A stretch of DNA of 64,000 nucleotides, taken from JASHUC01 sp963849095. Lineage in GTDB: Bacteria > Pseudomonadota > Gammaproteobacteria > Steroidobacterales > Steroidobacteraceae. Within the stretch, counting starts at the first letter, position 1. Each line of letters starts with the position of its first letter. Below, piece by piece: positions 36,424 through 45,415 of the stretch. Position numbers and translations under genes: made by a program. Location: the NCBI GenBank assembly GCA_963849095.1, contig CAWKGA010000001.1, forward strand, positions 682,001-746,000. Reading direction: 5' to 3'. The notes beneath the pieces are model-generated. The model had not been told where the DNA came from and did not search any database. It saw only the letters and a list, made by a program, of their open reading frames with translations.

Positions 36424-36951
36424 ATGAGCACCGTCGATTATTTGATCGTCGCCCTCATCGTCATCTCGGCCATCGTTGGCGTGACGCGCGGCTTCCTGCG
36501 GGAGGTCATCGCGCTCGTCACCTGGGTGGTGGCCCTGCTCGTCGCCTGGCATCTCGGCGGCGTCCTGGAGCCCTATCTCGGAGGGCTGCTCTCGGGCCCG
36601 CAAGTGCGGCGGTGGGCAGCCCGGGTGATTCTGATCGTCGCCGTGCTGCTCCTCGGCGCCGGGATCGGCGCGCTTGCCGTCCATCTGGTGCGGCTCTCCA
36701 TTTTCAGCGGCATGGATCGCTTCATGGGCTTCGTGTTCGGCCTGCTGCGCGGCATCCTGATCTTCGGCGTGCTGGTGCTGTTCTGCCAGACGCTGCGGCT
36801 CGACGGAGAGCGCTGGTGGCGCAAGTCCACGCTCATACCGTACGGCGAGGACATCGCGAGCGTCGTGCGGTCGCTCGTGGGCGATGCGCTCGAGCGCCGG
36901 CTCGACAGCGCGTCGACGCTGTCGATAGACCGCGCGCTGAGGATGAGCTAG
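36424..36951 (+). CDS. cvpA: CvpA family membrane protein
   Basis: A 175-residue protein with about four membrane segments: DYLIVALIVISAIVGVTRGF, VIALVTWVVALLVAW, ARVILIVAVLLLGAGIGAL, and GFVFGLLRGILIFGVLVLF. CvpA was named for colicin V production and is linked to envelope homeostasis. It sits immediately upstream of purF, as in E. coli. Confidence 0.93.
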   Translation: MSTVDYLIVALIVISAIVGVTRGFLREVIALVTWVVALLVAWHLGGVLEPYLGGLLSGPQVRRWAARVILIVAVLLLGAGIGALAVHLVRLSIFSGMDRFMGFVFGLLRGILIFGVLVLFCQTLRLDGERWWRKSTLIPYGEDIASVVRSLVGDALERRLDSASTLSIDRALRMS

Positions 36952-36960
36952 GGGGCGGCC

Positions 36961-38472
36961 ATGTGCGGAATCGTCGGCATCGTTGGAAGGAGTCCCGCCA
37001 ATCAGCGGCTGTACGATGCGCTCACCGTCCTGCAGCACCGCGGGCAGGACGCCGCCGGGATCGTCACGGCGAGCGAAGGCGAGCTCTACGTGCGCAAGGG
37101 CAGCGGGCTCGTGCGCGACGTGTTCCAGCAGCATCACATGCTCGAGCTCAAGGGGAACGTCGGCATCGGGCACGTGCGCTATCCGACCGCCGGGTGCGAC
37201 AGCGCCTCGGAGGCGCAACCGTTCTACGTGAATGCGCCCTACGGCATCTGCCTCGCGCACAACGGCAATCTCACCAACGCGGCCGAGCTCGCCGAGGTGC
37301 TGACGCGCGAGGATCGCCGCCATCTCAACACGGCCTCCGATTCGGAGGTGCTGCTCAATGTGTTCGCCTCGGAGCTGCAGCGCATCGGCACGCTGCGCGT
37401 CACGGCCGGGGATGTGTTCGCCGCGCTGAGCGCCGTGTACCGCCGCTGCCGCGGCGGCTATGCGGTCGTCGCCATGATCATCGGCCACGGGGTGCTCGGC
37501 TTTCGGGATCCGAACGGCATCCGCCCCCTCGTGCTCGGCCAGCGCGAGACGCCAAAGGGCCCGGAATGGATGCTCGCCTCGGAGAGCGTCGCGCTCGACA
37601 TGCTCTCCTTCAAGCGGGTCCGCGACGTGGGTCCCGGGGAGGCGGTCTTCATCGACGAGCAGGGGCACCTGCACGCGCAGCAGTGCGTCGCCCCCGTGCG
37701 GCTTACGCCCTGCATCTTCGAGTTCGTCTACTTCGCGCGGCCGGACTCGATCATGGACAACATCTCCGTCTATCGCGCGCGCATGCGGATGGGCGATCGG
37801 CTGGCCGAGAAGATCCTGCGCGAGCGTCCGGACCACGACATCGACGTGGTCATTCCCATCCCGGATACCAGCCGCACGAGCGCCCTGCAGGTCGCGCAGC
37901 GGCTCGGCTTGAAATATCGCGAGGGCTTCACCAAGAGCCGCTACATCGGCCGCACGTTCATCATGCCCGGCCAGGAGATGCGCGAGCGATCGGTGCGCCG
38001 CAAGCTGAACGCCATCGACCTGGAGTTCCGCGGCAAGAACGTGCTGCTGGTCGATGACTCGATCGTGCGCGGCACGACCTCGGCGCAGATCATCGAGCTT
38101 GCGCGCGAGGCCGGCGCGAAGAAAGTGTACTTCGCCTCCGCCGCCCCTCCCGTGCGCTTCCCGAACGTCTACGGGATCGACATGCCGGCGGCGAGTGAGC
38201 TCGTCGCGAGCCACCGCAGCCTCGAGGAGGTGCAGAGCTTCATTGGCGCGGACTGGCTCGTCTATCAGGACCTCGAGGATCTCGTGGCAGCTTGCCGCCA
38301 CGACGACGCCCAGATCACGGGCTTCGATACCTCGTGCTTCTCGGGCGAGTACGTCACCGGCGACGTGACTCAGGAGTACCTGGAGCGGCTGCAGCTCGAG
38401 CGCTCGGACGAAGCCAAGGCCCGCCGGGGCGGGGAACGGCGCGCACCCTTGAGGGTCGTGCACGGTTCGTGA
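36961..38472 (+). CDS. purF: Amidophosphoribosyltransferase
   Basis: The first committed step of purine synthesis. The 503 residues start MCGIVGIVG, exposing the catalytic Cys2 after Met removal. The glutaminase region (RYPTAGCDSASEAQPF) is followed by the PRPP-binding motif VLLVDDSIVRGTTSAQII. The start lies 9 bp after cvpA. Confidence 0.97.
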   Translation: MCGIVGIVGRSPANQRLYDALTVLQHRGQDAAGIVTASEGELYVRKGSGLVRDVFQQHHMLELKGNVGIGHVRYPTAGCDSASEAQPFYVNAPYGICLAHNGNLTNAAELAEVLTREDRRHLNTASDSEVLLNVFASELQRIGTLRVTAGDVFAALSAVYRRCRGGYAVVAMIIGHGVLGFRDPNGIRPLVLGQRETPKGPEWMLASESVALDMLSFKRVRDVGPGEAVFIDEQGHLHAQQCVAPVRLTPCIFEFVYFARPDSIMDNISVYRARMRMGDRLAEKILRERPDHDIDVVIPIPDTSRTSALQVAQRLGLKYREGFTKSRYIGRTFIMPGQEMRERSVRRKLNAIDLEFRGKNVLLVDDSIVRGTTSAQIIELAREAGAKKVYFASAAPPVRFPNVYGIDMPAASELVASHRSLEEVQSFIGADWLVYQDLEDLVAACRHDDAQITGFDTSCFSGEYVTGDVTQEYLERLQLERSDEAKARRGGERRAPLRVVHGS

Positions 38473-38473
38473 C

Positions 38474-39745
38474 GTGGCCGCCCGCGAGGAGCCGCGCCGT
38501 CAGATCCTGCTCGAGCTCCTGGGGGCGGCACTTGCTGCGGTGGACGGGCGGCTCCGCACGCGCCAGGCGCTGAGCGAGCGGCCGGGAGGCGCACGGACCT
38601 GGGCCATCGCGGTGGGCAAGGCCGCATCCCGCATGGCGCTCGGGGCGAGCGATGCACTCGGCGGCGCCCTCGAGCGAGTGCTGCTCGTCACCAAGGACGG
38701 GCACGTGGACCCGCAAGCGCTCGAGCTTCCCGGCGTCGAGATCCACGAGAGCGGCCATCCCGTGCCGGATCGGCGCTCGCTCGATGCCGGTGCCCGGCTC
38801 CTGCGCTTCGTTGAGGAGATGCCGCACGGCGTGCGGCCCCTGTGTCTCATCTCCGGCGGCGCCTCGAGCCTCATCGAGGTGCTCGCGCCGGGGTCGAGTC
38901 TCGAGGACCTGCAGCGGCTCAACGCCGAGGGGCTCGCGAGCGGACTTCCGATCGAGGAGCTGAACGCTCGGCGCGGACGGATCTCGCGCTTGAAGGGCGG
39001 CCGCTTCGCTGCACTGCTCGCCGGGCGCGGCGCGCTTGCCCTCTACATCTCGGACGTGCCGGGGGACGATCCTGCGGTCATTGGCTCGGGCTTGCTCGGC
39101 CCGCCGGCTGCGCTCGGTCCGGCTACCCCGGTGGCGGCGGAGCGCGCGGGCCCCGGCGACGATATCGAGCGGATCGTCGTCGCCTCCCTCGCGGAGGCCT
39201 TGAGCGCGGTGCGCGCCCGGGCCGCGGGGCTCGAGGCGCAGATCCGGCCGGAGCGCTTCAGCGGCAGCGTGGGGCCCCTCGCCGTGCGCTTCGCACACGA
39301 GCTGGCGCTCGGCTCGAGCGAGCTCAAGGCCTGGGGCGGGGAGTCGGTGCTCGAGCTGCCCGCGCACCCCGGCCGCGGCGGCCGCAATCAACACCTCGCG
39401 CTCGAGGCGGCGCGGCTCATCGCCGGCTACGAGGACTTGGTCCTGCTCGCGGCGGGGACGGACGGGACGGATGGCCCTACGGTCGATGCCGGAGCGATCG
39501 TGGACGGCGACACCTGCGCGCGGGCTGCGAGCGCAGGTCTCGACGTGGACGATTGCCTGCGCCGCGCCGACTCCGGCGCAGCACTCGCCGCGGCAGGCGA
39601 CCTGGTGCACACCGGTCCGACCGGCACGAATGTCGGAGACCTCGTCATGGGCCTGAAGCTCTCGGCAGCCGCGGCCCGAGCCTGGCTGAGTGCTCAACCT
39701 GAAGGCCGCGAGCCGATGAGCCGGGCGGCAACATGCGGCTGTTGA
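38474..39745 (+). CDS. Glycerate 2-kinase family protein (DUF4147/MOFRL)
   Basis: The 423 residues fit the GckA/TtuD-type glycerate kinases: an N-terminal DUF4147 domain (WAIAVGKAASRMALGA, LISGGASSLIEVLAPG, ISRLKGGRFAALLAG) and a C-terminal MOFRL domain (HPGRGGRNQHLALEAA, AAGTDGTDGPTVDAGAIVDG, PTGTNVGDLVMGLKL). They phosphorylate glycerate to 2-phosphoglycerate. The start is GTG 38474, 1 bp after purF, and its end overlaps the next gene by 13 bp. Confidence 0.9.
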   Translation: MAAREEPRRQILLELLGAALAAVDGRLRTRQALSERPGGARTWAIAVGKAASRMALGASDALGGALERVLLVTKDGHVDPQALELPGVEIHESGHPVPDRRSLDAGARLLRFVEEMPHGVRPLCLISGGASSLIEVLAPGSSLEDLQRLNAEGLASGLPIEELNARRGRISRLKGGRFAALLAGRGALALYISDVPGDDPAVIGSGLLGPPAALGPATPVAAERAGPGDDIERIVVASLAEALSAVRARAAGLEAQIRPERFSGSVGPLAVRFAHELALGSSELKAWGGESVLELPAHPGRGGRNQHLALEAARLIAGYEDLVLLAAGTDGTDGPTVDAGAIVDGDTCARAASAGLDVDDCLRRADSGAALAAAGDLVHTGPTGTNVGDLVMGLKLSAAAARAWLSAQPEGREPMSRAATCGC

Positions 39746-40971
39746 TCATCGACGACGATGCTCGGTACCGCACGCTCCTGCGGCACCATGTGACGTGCCG
39801 CTGGCCCCAGGCGACATGCGTCGAGTACGACCCACAGGTCCGCGGTGCCCTCGCGCCGGAGATTTGCGCGCACGGGTTCGATGCGGCCCTCCTCGGCGGC
39901 GCGCACGGGCTCGACTGGCTCGAGGACCTCGCGCGGCGCAGCGGATTCCCGCCGATCGTGCTGTTCAGCGCTCGGCGCGACGACGGGGTGGAGCGCCGCG
40001 CCCGCGCGCTCGGGGCGAGCGCCGTGCTCGCGAGGGAGAAGATCGATCACGAGGCGCTGATCGAGGCCGTCGCTCAATCTGCCGAGCATCAGGCGCGCAT
40101 GCGCGCGGCACGCTCGGCGGACGGCCCCGACCCCTTCCGGTTCAGCGGCGCGCGCATCCCCGGATACCGCTGCGTGCGCCGCCTCGCGAAAGGCCATATC
40201 TCGGAGCTCTATCTCGCCGAGAGCGAGCTCGATCTCGCTCTCGTTGTGATCAAGGTCGCGCGCGACCGGCTCGAGGAGAACGCGCTCGACCACACGTTCA
40301 AGCGATTCCTGCAGGAGCACGAGATCGCGCAGCGCATCGAGGCCCCCTGCGTCGTGCGCTTCTACGACCTCGGCGTGAGCGACGAGCACGCCTATCTCGT
40401 GATGGAGTACTTTCGCCACGGCGACCTCACCAAGCGGATCCGCACCGGCGTCTCCCCCGCGGAGGCCCTGAGAATCGCGCTGCAGCTCGCGTGCGCGCTG
40501 CAGGCCGTCCACGAAGCCGGCGTGCTGCACAGGGATCTGAAGCCGGGCAACGTCATGGTGCGCGACGACGGCTCGCTCGCCTTGATCGACTTCGGCCTCT
40601 CGAAGCAAGTGGCGCTCGAGCTCGATGCAACGGACCGCAACCTCATCTGCGGCACCCCGCACTACATGAGCCCCGAGCAGGGCCACGGGGAGCCGATCGA
40701 CGCGCGCAGCGATCTGTACAGCCTCGGGGTGATCCTGTACGAGATGCTGAGCGGGCGAAAGCCCTACACGGCCGAGAACCCCATGTCGATCATCTACCTG
40801 CACCGCAAGGCACCGCTCCCGGCGCTGCCCGAGTCCCTCGCGAGGCTGCAGCCGCTCGTCTGGAAGCTGCTGGCGAAGCTGCCTGCGGATCGCTTCGAGT
40901 CCGCGGCCGCGGCCGCGGCCGCGCTGCAACAGGCGCTCGAGGATCTGTACGCGGCCGAGCTGGTCGCGTGA
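39733..40971 (+). CDS. Pseudo-receiver / serine-threonine protein kinase fusion
   Basis: Residues 1-~130 form a receiver-like domain: the acidic pocket D7-D8-D9 is present, but the phosphoacceptor position reads G55 (FDAALLGG), so phosphorylation there is unlikely. Residues ~145-405 are a Hanks-type kinase: Lys174 (VVIKVARD), HRDLKPGN with D268, DFG with D286, and GTPHYMSPEQ. The glycine-rich loop is poorly kept (AKGHISELYLA). No membrane segment or sensor domain is seen, so it is cytosolic. Its stop overlaps miaE. Confidence 0.88.
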   Translation: MRLLIIDDDARYRTLLRHHVTCRWPQATCVEYDPQVRGALAPEICAHGFDAALLGGAHGLDWLEDLARRSGFPPIVLFSARRDDGVERRARALGASAVLAREKIDHEALIEAVAQSAEHQARMRAARSADGPDPFRFSGARIPGYRCVRRLAKGHISELYLAESELDLALVVIKVARDRLEENALDHTFKRFLQEHEIAQRIEAPCVVRFYDLGVSDEHAYLVMEYFRHGDLTKRIRTGVSPAEALRIALQLACALQAVHEAGVLHRDLKPGNVMVRDDGSLALIDFGLSKQVALELDATDRNLICGTPHYMSPEQGHGEPIDARSDLYSLGVILYEMLSGRKPYTAENPMSIIYLHRKAPLPALPESLARLQPLVWKLLAKLPADRFESAAAAAAALQQALEDLYAAELVA

Positions 40972-41576
40972 GCCGCTCCGAGGGGCCTCAAGTCGGCGCG
41001 ATCCTGCTCGTGGCGACGCCGGCTGGATGGGTGGACGCCGCGGTCGAGCGGTGGCGCGAGCTGCTGCGCGACCACGCCAATTGTGAGAAGAAGGCAGCCT
41101 CCACGGCGCTCTCGCTGATGTTCGCCTATCCGCAGGACCGCCTGCTCGGGGTGGCGCTGTCGCGGCTCGCCCGGGAGGAACTCCGGCACTTCGAGCAGGT
41201 CGAGAGTGTGATGGATGCGCTTGGCGTGCCGTTCGAGCGGCAGAAGCCGGGCCGCTACGGAGTGGGACTGCGCGCGATGCTGCGCACGGCTGAGCCGGGC
41301 CGTAAACTGGATCTGCTGCTCGTCGCCGCGCTGATCGAGGCGCGGTCCTGCGAGCGCTTTCGGTTGCTCGCACCGCGCCTGGCCCCGCCGCTCGGGGAGC
41401 TCTACGCCCGGCTCGAGCGCTCCGAGGCGCGGCATTTCGAGCGCTACGTGGAGCTCGCGCGCGCGGAGAGGGCTGAGGAGTGGCGCAGCCGGCTGCTCGA
41501 GCTCGCCGCGCGGGAAGCGGAGCTCGCGACCGCTCCGGACGCCGAGTTTCGGTTCCATTCCGGCGCGCCGGCCTGA
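40968..41576 (+). CDS. miaE: tRNA-(ms2io6A)-hydroxylase MiaE
   Basis: A ferritin-like diiron monooxygenase that hydroxylates ms2i6A at tRNA position 37. The 202 residues match the shorter Pseudomonas-type MiaE. Iron ligands are visible in HANCEKKAASTAL, EELRHFEQV, EARSCERFRLL and SEARHFERYVELA. The GTG start overlaps the kinase stop (GTGA), a coupling not normally seen for miaE. Confidence 0.9.
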   Translation: MSRSEGPQVGAILLVATPAGWVDAAVERWRELLRDHANCEKKAASTALSLMFAYPQDRLLGVALSRLAREELRHFEQVESVMDALGVPFERQKPGRYGVGLRAMLRTAEPGRKLDLLLVAALIEARSCERFRLLAPRLAPPLGELYARLERSEARHFERYVELARAERAEEWRSRLLELAAREAELATAPDAEFRFHSGAPA

Positions 41577-41649
41577 AGACGGGGAAACAATTCATTACAC
41601 GCCTTGGACTGCTCCGGGGATAAGGTCCGGCAATCCTCGAGCACGACCC

Positions 41650-42369
41650 ATGAACGACCGACCGCACCTGCTCATCGTCGATGACGACCGCGAGATCCGC
41701 ACGCTCCTCGGCCAGTACTTCGAGACGAACGGCTACCGCACCACCGCGGTGGCCGAGAGCCGCTCGATGCGCAAGGTGCTGCAGCAATCGCATGTGGACC
41801 TGCTCGTGCTCGATCTGATGCTGCCGGGCGAGGACGGGCTCGCGATCTGCCGCGAGCTGCGCACGCGCTCCCAGCTCCCCATCATCATGTTGACGGCTCG
41901 CGGTGACGACGTGGACCGCATCGTCGGTCTGGAAGTGGGAGCGGACGACTACGTGCCAAAGCCGTTCAATCCCCGGGAGCTCCTCGGCCGCGTCAAGGCC
42001 GTGCTCCGCCGCGCGGCCCATGCGCCCCGCGATCCCGATCCGGCTTCGGTCCGCGGCTTCCGATTCGCCGGATGGCAGCTCGATACGACGAGCCGCGCAT
42101 TGACCAATCCGGACGGGACACTCGTCCCGCTCTCGGGAGCCGAGTACCGGTTGCTCGCCGTGCTGCTCACCTCTCCGAACCGCGTGCTCTCGCGCGCGCA
42201 GCTGACGGAGTTGCTGCGCGGGCGGGAGGCCGATCCGCTCGATCGCAGCATCGACGTGCGGGTGAGCCGGCTGCGCCAGATCCTGGGCGACGACGCCCGC
42301 GCGCCGCAGATCATCAAGACGGTTTACGGTGAGGGCTATGTCGTCGGAGTCGGTGTCGAGCCTTATTGA
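41650..42369 (+). CDS. ompR: OmpR-family response regulator
   Basis: A 239-residue regulator: a receiver domain with the DDD pocket (LLIVDDDREIR), phosphoacceptor in LLVLDLMLPGEDG, a conserved KPF, and a C-terminal winged helix (LSGAEYRLLAVLL...VDVRVSRLRQILGDD...KTVYGEGY). Sequence and partner match the EnvZ/OmpR pair of osmotic and porin control. The sensor gene follows directly. Confidence 0.92.
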   Translation: MNDRPHLLIVDDDREIRTLLGQYFETNGYRTTAVAESRSMRKVLQQSHVDLLVLDLMLPGEDGLAICRELRTRSQLPIIMLTARGDDVDRIVGLEVGADDYVPKPFNPRELLGRVKAVLRRAAHAPRDPDPASVRGFRFAGWQLDTTSRALTNPDGTLVPLSGAEYRLLAVLLTSPNRVLSRAQLTELLRGREADPLDRSIDVRVSRLRQILGDDARAPQIIKTVYGEGYVVGVGVEPY

Positions 42370-42400
42370 GCCGGCGGTACGCTCGGCGCCGTGGGGCCAC

Positions 42401-43873
42401 ATGACGCTCTGGCCGCGGTCCGTCTTCGGGCGGCTGTTCATCTCGGTGCTCGTCGCGGTGTTCGTGGCGCAGGCTCTCGCCTTCACGCTCATCGCGCGGG
42501 AGCGCAACCGGTTCGTCTCGGAGGGCAACGTCCGCGAATGGTCCCGGCGCATCGTGGACCTCACCTACGCGCTGCAGGTGCTCGATCCGCAGGCGCGCGC
42601 GCTCGCACGGGCGCGTCTCGAGCGATTCCCTCCGCTGCGCCGGCGCGGCGGCGCGTTCGGGCCGTCGGCGGCGGGACTGCCCGGCGGGGTGGGATTGTCC
42701 GGCGAGGCGGGACTGCCCGGTCAGGTGGGACCCGCTCCGCAGCTCGCTCCTGAGACGCGAGGATCCCCGCCGATCTCGGTGTCCGATTTCCCCCGGGCGC
42801 TCGCGCAGCAGATCAGATTTCTCCTCGGCCCGGACTACGGAGTCGCGGTGCGTCCGCCCGGCAACGCCGCGGAGCGAGTCATCAGCGTCACGCGCCCGCC
42901 TCCCCAGGGCTACGAGCTCGGCGGCCGCCTCTATGACGTGAGCATCACCCTGCCCGATGGTGATGCGCTGCAGTTCCGGGTCGCACAGGGCCGGCGCGGG
43001 CCGCTCCTGCCGCGCAGCCTGGTGCTGGACCTGGTGCTGCTCACCATCGCCACCGCGATCGTGCTGTACGTCGTGGCGCGCAGCATCACGCGGCCGCTCT
43101 CGAGCCTCGCCCGTGCGGCCGAGGCGGTGGGACGCGACGTGAGCCAGCCGGCGCTCGAGGAGTCCGGCGCGCAGGAGCTGCGGGAGGCGGCGCGTGCTTT
43201 CAACACCATGCAGGAGCGGATGCGCCGCTACCTCGATAGCCGTACACGGGTGCTCGCCGCCATGTCCCACGACCTCAAGACACCGCTCACACGCATGCGG
43301 CTGCGCGTCGAGACGCTCGCCGATCCGGAGGACACCCGGGAGCGCTTCGGGCGCGATCTCGACGAGATGGAAAGCATGGTGCGCGGCGCGCTCGCGCTGC
43401 TGAAGGGCCTGAGCGACGACGAGGCGGCGAGGCCGATCGACGTCAACGCGCTGCTCGCGACGATCCAGTCGGAATTCGCGGAGCTCGGCGCGAGCGTGTC
43501 GGTCCGCGGCAGAATGCGTGGCAGCTGCCGCGGAAAGCCGCAGGCCCTCAAGCGCTGCCTCACCAATCTCGTCTCCAACGCGATCAACTTCGGCGCGCGC
43601 GCGACGATTCTGGTGGAGGATGGCCCGGCGGCGCTCACCTTGCGCGTGAGGGACGAGGGGCCGGGGCTGCCTCCCGAGGAGCTCGAGCGGGTGTTCGAGC
43701 CCTTCTATCGCATCGAATCCTCGCGCAACCGCGACACGGGCGGCACCGGGCTCGGGTTGAGCATCGCGCGCGACATCGCCCAGGCGCACGGTGGCTCCCT
43801 CGTCGTCAACAATCTGCCCCACCGCGGGCTCGAGGCGGTCCTCACCCTGCCGCGGGTTCGACGCGGATCCTAG
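42401..43873 (+). CDS. envZ: EnvZ-like sensor histidine kinase with a collagen-like insert
   Basis: The N-terminus MTLWPRSVFGRLF leads into membrane helix 1, as in EnvZ. A periplasmic domain, helix 2 (LVLLTIATAIVLYVV), HAMP, HisKA and HATPase follow. The phosphorylated His290 is in MSHDLKTPLTRMRL; G boxes are in DEGPGLPPEEL and GTGLGLSIARD. The periplasmic domain holds seven consecutive Gly-X-Y triplets (residues 92-112), absent from E. coli EnvZ. Starts at GTG 42329 or ATG 42338 are possible, but the ATG at 42401 gives the family N-terminus. Confidence 0.9.
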   Translation: MTLWPRSVFGRLFISVLVAVFVAQALAFTLIARERNRFVSEGNVREWSRRIVDLTYALQVLDPQARALARARLERFPPLRRRGGAFGPSAAGLPGGVGLSGEAGLPGQVGPAPQLAPETRGSPPISVSDFPRALAQQIRFLLGPDYGVAVRPPGNAAERVISVTRPPPQGYELGGRLYDVSITLPDGDALQFRVAQGRRGPLLPRSLVLDLVLLTIATAIVLYVVARSITRPLSSLARAAEAVGRDVSQPALEESGAQELREAARAFNTMQERMRRYLDSRTRVLAAMSHDLKTPLTRMRLRVETLADPEDTRERFGRDLDEMESMVRGALALLKGLSDDEAARPIDVNALLATIQSEFAELGASVSVRGRMRGSCRGKPQALKRCLTNLVSNAINFGARATILVEDGPAALTLRVRDEGPGLPPEELERVFEPFYRIESSRNRDTGGTGLGLSIARDIAQAHGGSLVVNNLPHRGLEAVLTLPRVRRGS

Positions 43874-44613
43874 CCGCCTCGGGGGAGCTCCCGCAGGTCG
43901 TAGCGGCCGTCCTCGTAGTGAAGGTAGCTGCCTTGCTCGTACCAGGCGCCGAGCACGATGCGGTGTACCGGCTGCTCATCGAGGCGCAGCTCGTGAACGC
44001 CGGGCCGATGCGTGTGGCCGTGGATGATCCGCCGAGCGCCGGTCGCCCGATGAGCGGCGGCGACTGCGGCGGGGTTCACATCCATGATGTACGGCACGGT
44101 GCGGGCGATGTGTGCCCGGCTGCCCGCGCGCACCTGTCCGGCGAGCTTTGAGCGCACGGCGACCGGCAGCGACAGGAAGCGCCGCTGCCAGTCGCGATTG
44201 CGCACGGCGCTGCGCAGTTCCTGGTACGCGCGATCATCGACGCAGAGCGCATCGCCATGCGTGAGCAGCACGCGCTCGCCCGCGAGCTCGACGACGACTG
44301 GATCCGGAAGGAGCGCGCTGCCGGTCCGCTCGCAGAAGCCGCTGGCGAGCAGGAAGTCCCGGTTTCCGTGCAGCACGAAGCACGGCACGCCGCCGCTCGT
44401 CAACTCATTGAGCGCGGCGCAGATCCGGGCCTTCTCGCGCTCCGGATCGTCATCGCCGATCCAGGCCTCGAACAGATCGCCGAGGATGTAGAGCGCCTCC
44501 GCCTTCGCCGCGTGTGTCGCGAGGAATCCGAGAAACTGCTCGGTGGCCTGCGGCCTCTCGGAGTCGAGATGCAGGTCGGAGATGAACAGCCTCGCCACGG
44601 TGGATGCGCTCAC
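43870..44613 (-). CDS. lpxH: UDP-2,3-diacylglucosamine diphosphatase
   Basis: A lipid A pathway enzyme that hydrolyses UDP-diacylglucosamine to lipid X. The 247-residue calcineurin-like protein has FISDLHLDSERP, YILGDLFEAWIGDDD, LHGNRDFLL, LLTHGDALC and IIHGHTHRPGVHE. Its last bases overlap the end of the convergent envZ gene. It follows the cyclophilin gene on the same strand, an lpxH-ppiB arrangement also found in E. coli. Confidence 0.96.
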   Translation of the reverse strand: MSASTVARLFISDLHLDSERPQATEQFLGFLATHAAKAEALYILGDLFEAWIGDDDPEREKARICAALNELTSGGVPCFVLHGNRDFLLASGFCERTGSALLPDPVVVELAGERVLLTHGDALCVDDRAYQELRSAVRNRDWQRRFLSLPVAVRSKLAGQVRAGSRAHIARTVPYIMDVNPAAVAAAHRATGARRIIHGHTHRPGVHELRLDEQPVHRIVLGAWYEQGSYLHYEDGRYDLRELPRGG

Positions 44614-44645
44614 GGATCGGGGAGCGGCGGACCGTGCTCCGAGGT

Positions 44646-45359
44646 CTACTTGGGCGACAGCACCGGAGGCGGCTCGAGGGAGTTCGGGGTCGTGACGACC
44701 GGCGGCTCCGAGGTGGGCGCTCCGGCAGCCACGATCTCGATCTGCTCGATGACGACCGGCTTCAGCGGCGCATCACTCTTGAATGGGCCCATGGCCCCGG
44801 TCGGCGTGACACCGATGCGGTCCACCACGTCCATTCCCTCGACCACCTTGCCGAACACCGCGTAGCCCCACCGCGTGGGCACCGGATCGAGCTCCGGGTT
44901 GTCGACGAGATTGATGTAGAACTGGCAGCTGCCGGTATGCGGTGCCGTGGCGCGGGCGAGTCCGACCCATCCGCGCTTGTTCTGCAGGCCGTTGCCGGAC
45001 TCGTTGGGCTCGTAGCCGTGGATGGGCTTGAGCTTGTAGGTGGTCGCATCGTGTCCTCCGCCCTGGATGACGAAATTGGCGATCACCCGGTGGAAGAGCG
45101 TGTTGGTGTACTGGCCCTCGCGCACGTACCGCAGGAAGCTCCAGACCGTGAGGGGCGAGCGGTCGGGGTAGAGCTCGATCTCGAAGTTCCCCATGCTCGT
45201 CACCACGCGCACGCGCGGATAAGGCTGCGTGTCGCTGTCGCTGCCGCTCGCCGCCGGCTGGGGCGGAGGAGCGGACGCCGCATGCACCACCGCGCCGAAC
45301 AGCAGCAGTCCCATCGCAACACAGCCCGTCATCATGCATCGTGCTTGCTTTGACATCAT
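44646..45359 (-). CDS. Secreted cyclophilin-type peptidyl-prolyl isomerase
   Basis: The 237 residues start with a signal peptide (residues ~1-28, cleaved near VVHAAS), so it acts in the periplasm. The cyclophilin domain follows: NTLFHRVIANFVIQGGGHD, the SCQFYINLVDN core and YAVFGKVVEGMDVVD. The short Pro/Thr-rich tail is not conserved. The E. coli neighbour of lpxH is cytosolic PpiB, so this is a periplasmic counterpart in the same place. Confidence 0.92.
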   Translation of the reverse strand: MMSKQARCMMTGCVAMGLLLFGAVVHAASAPPPQPAASGSDSDTQPYPRVRVVTSMGNFEIELYPDRSPLTVWSFLRYVREGQYTNTLFHRVIANFVIQGGGHDATTYKLKPIHGYEPNESGNGLQNKRGWVGLARATAPHTGSCQFYINLVDNPELDPVPTRWGYAVFGKVVEGMDVVDRIGVTPTGAMGPFKSDAPLKPVVIEQIEIVAAGAPTSEPPVVTTPNSLEPPPVLSPK

Positions 45360-45415
45360 GTTCGGCGATCCGGCGCCCCCGTTGGCGGCAATGGCGGGAT
45401 GGTACCATTGTCACG

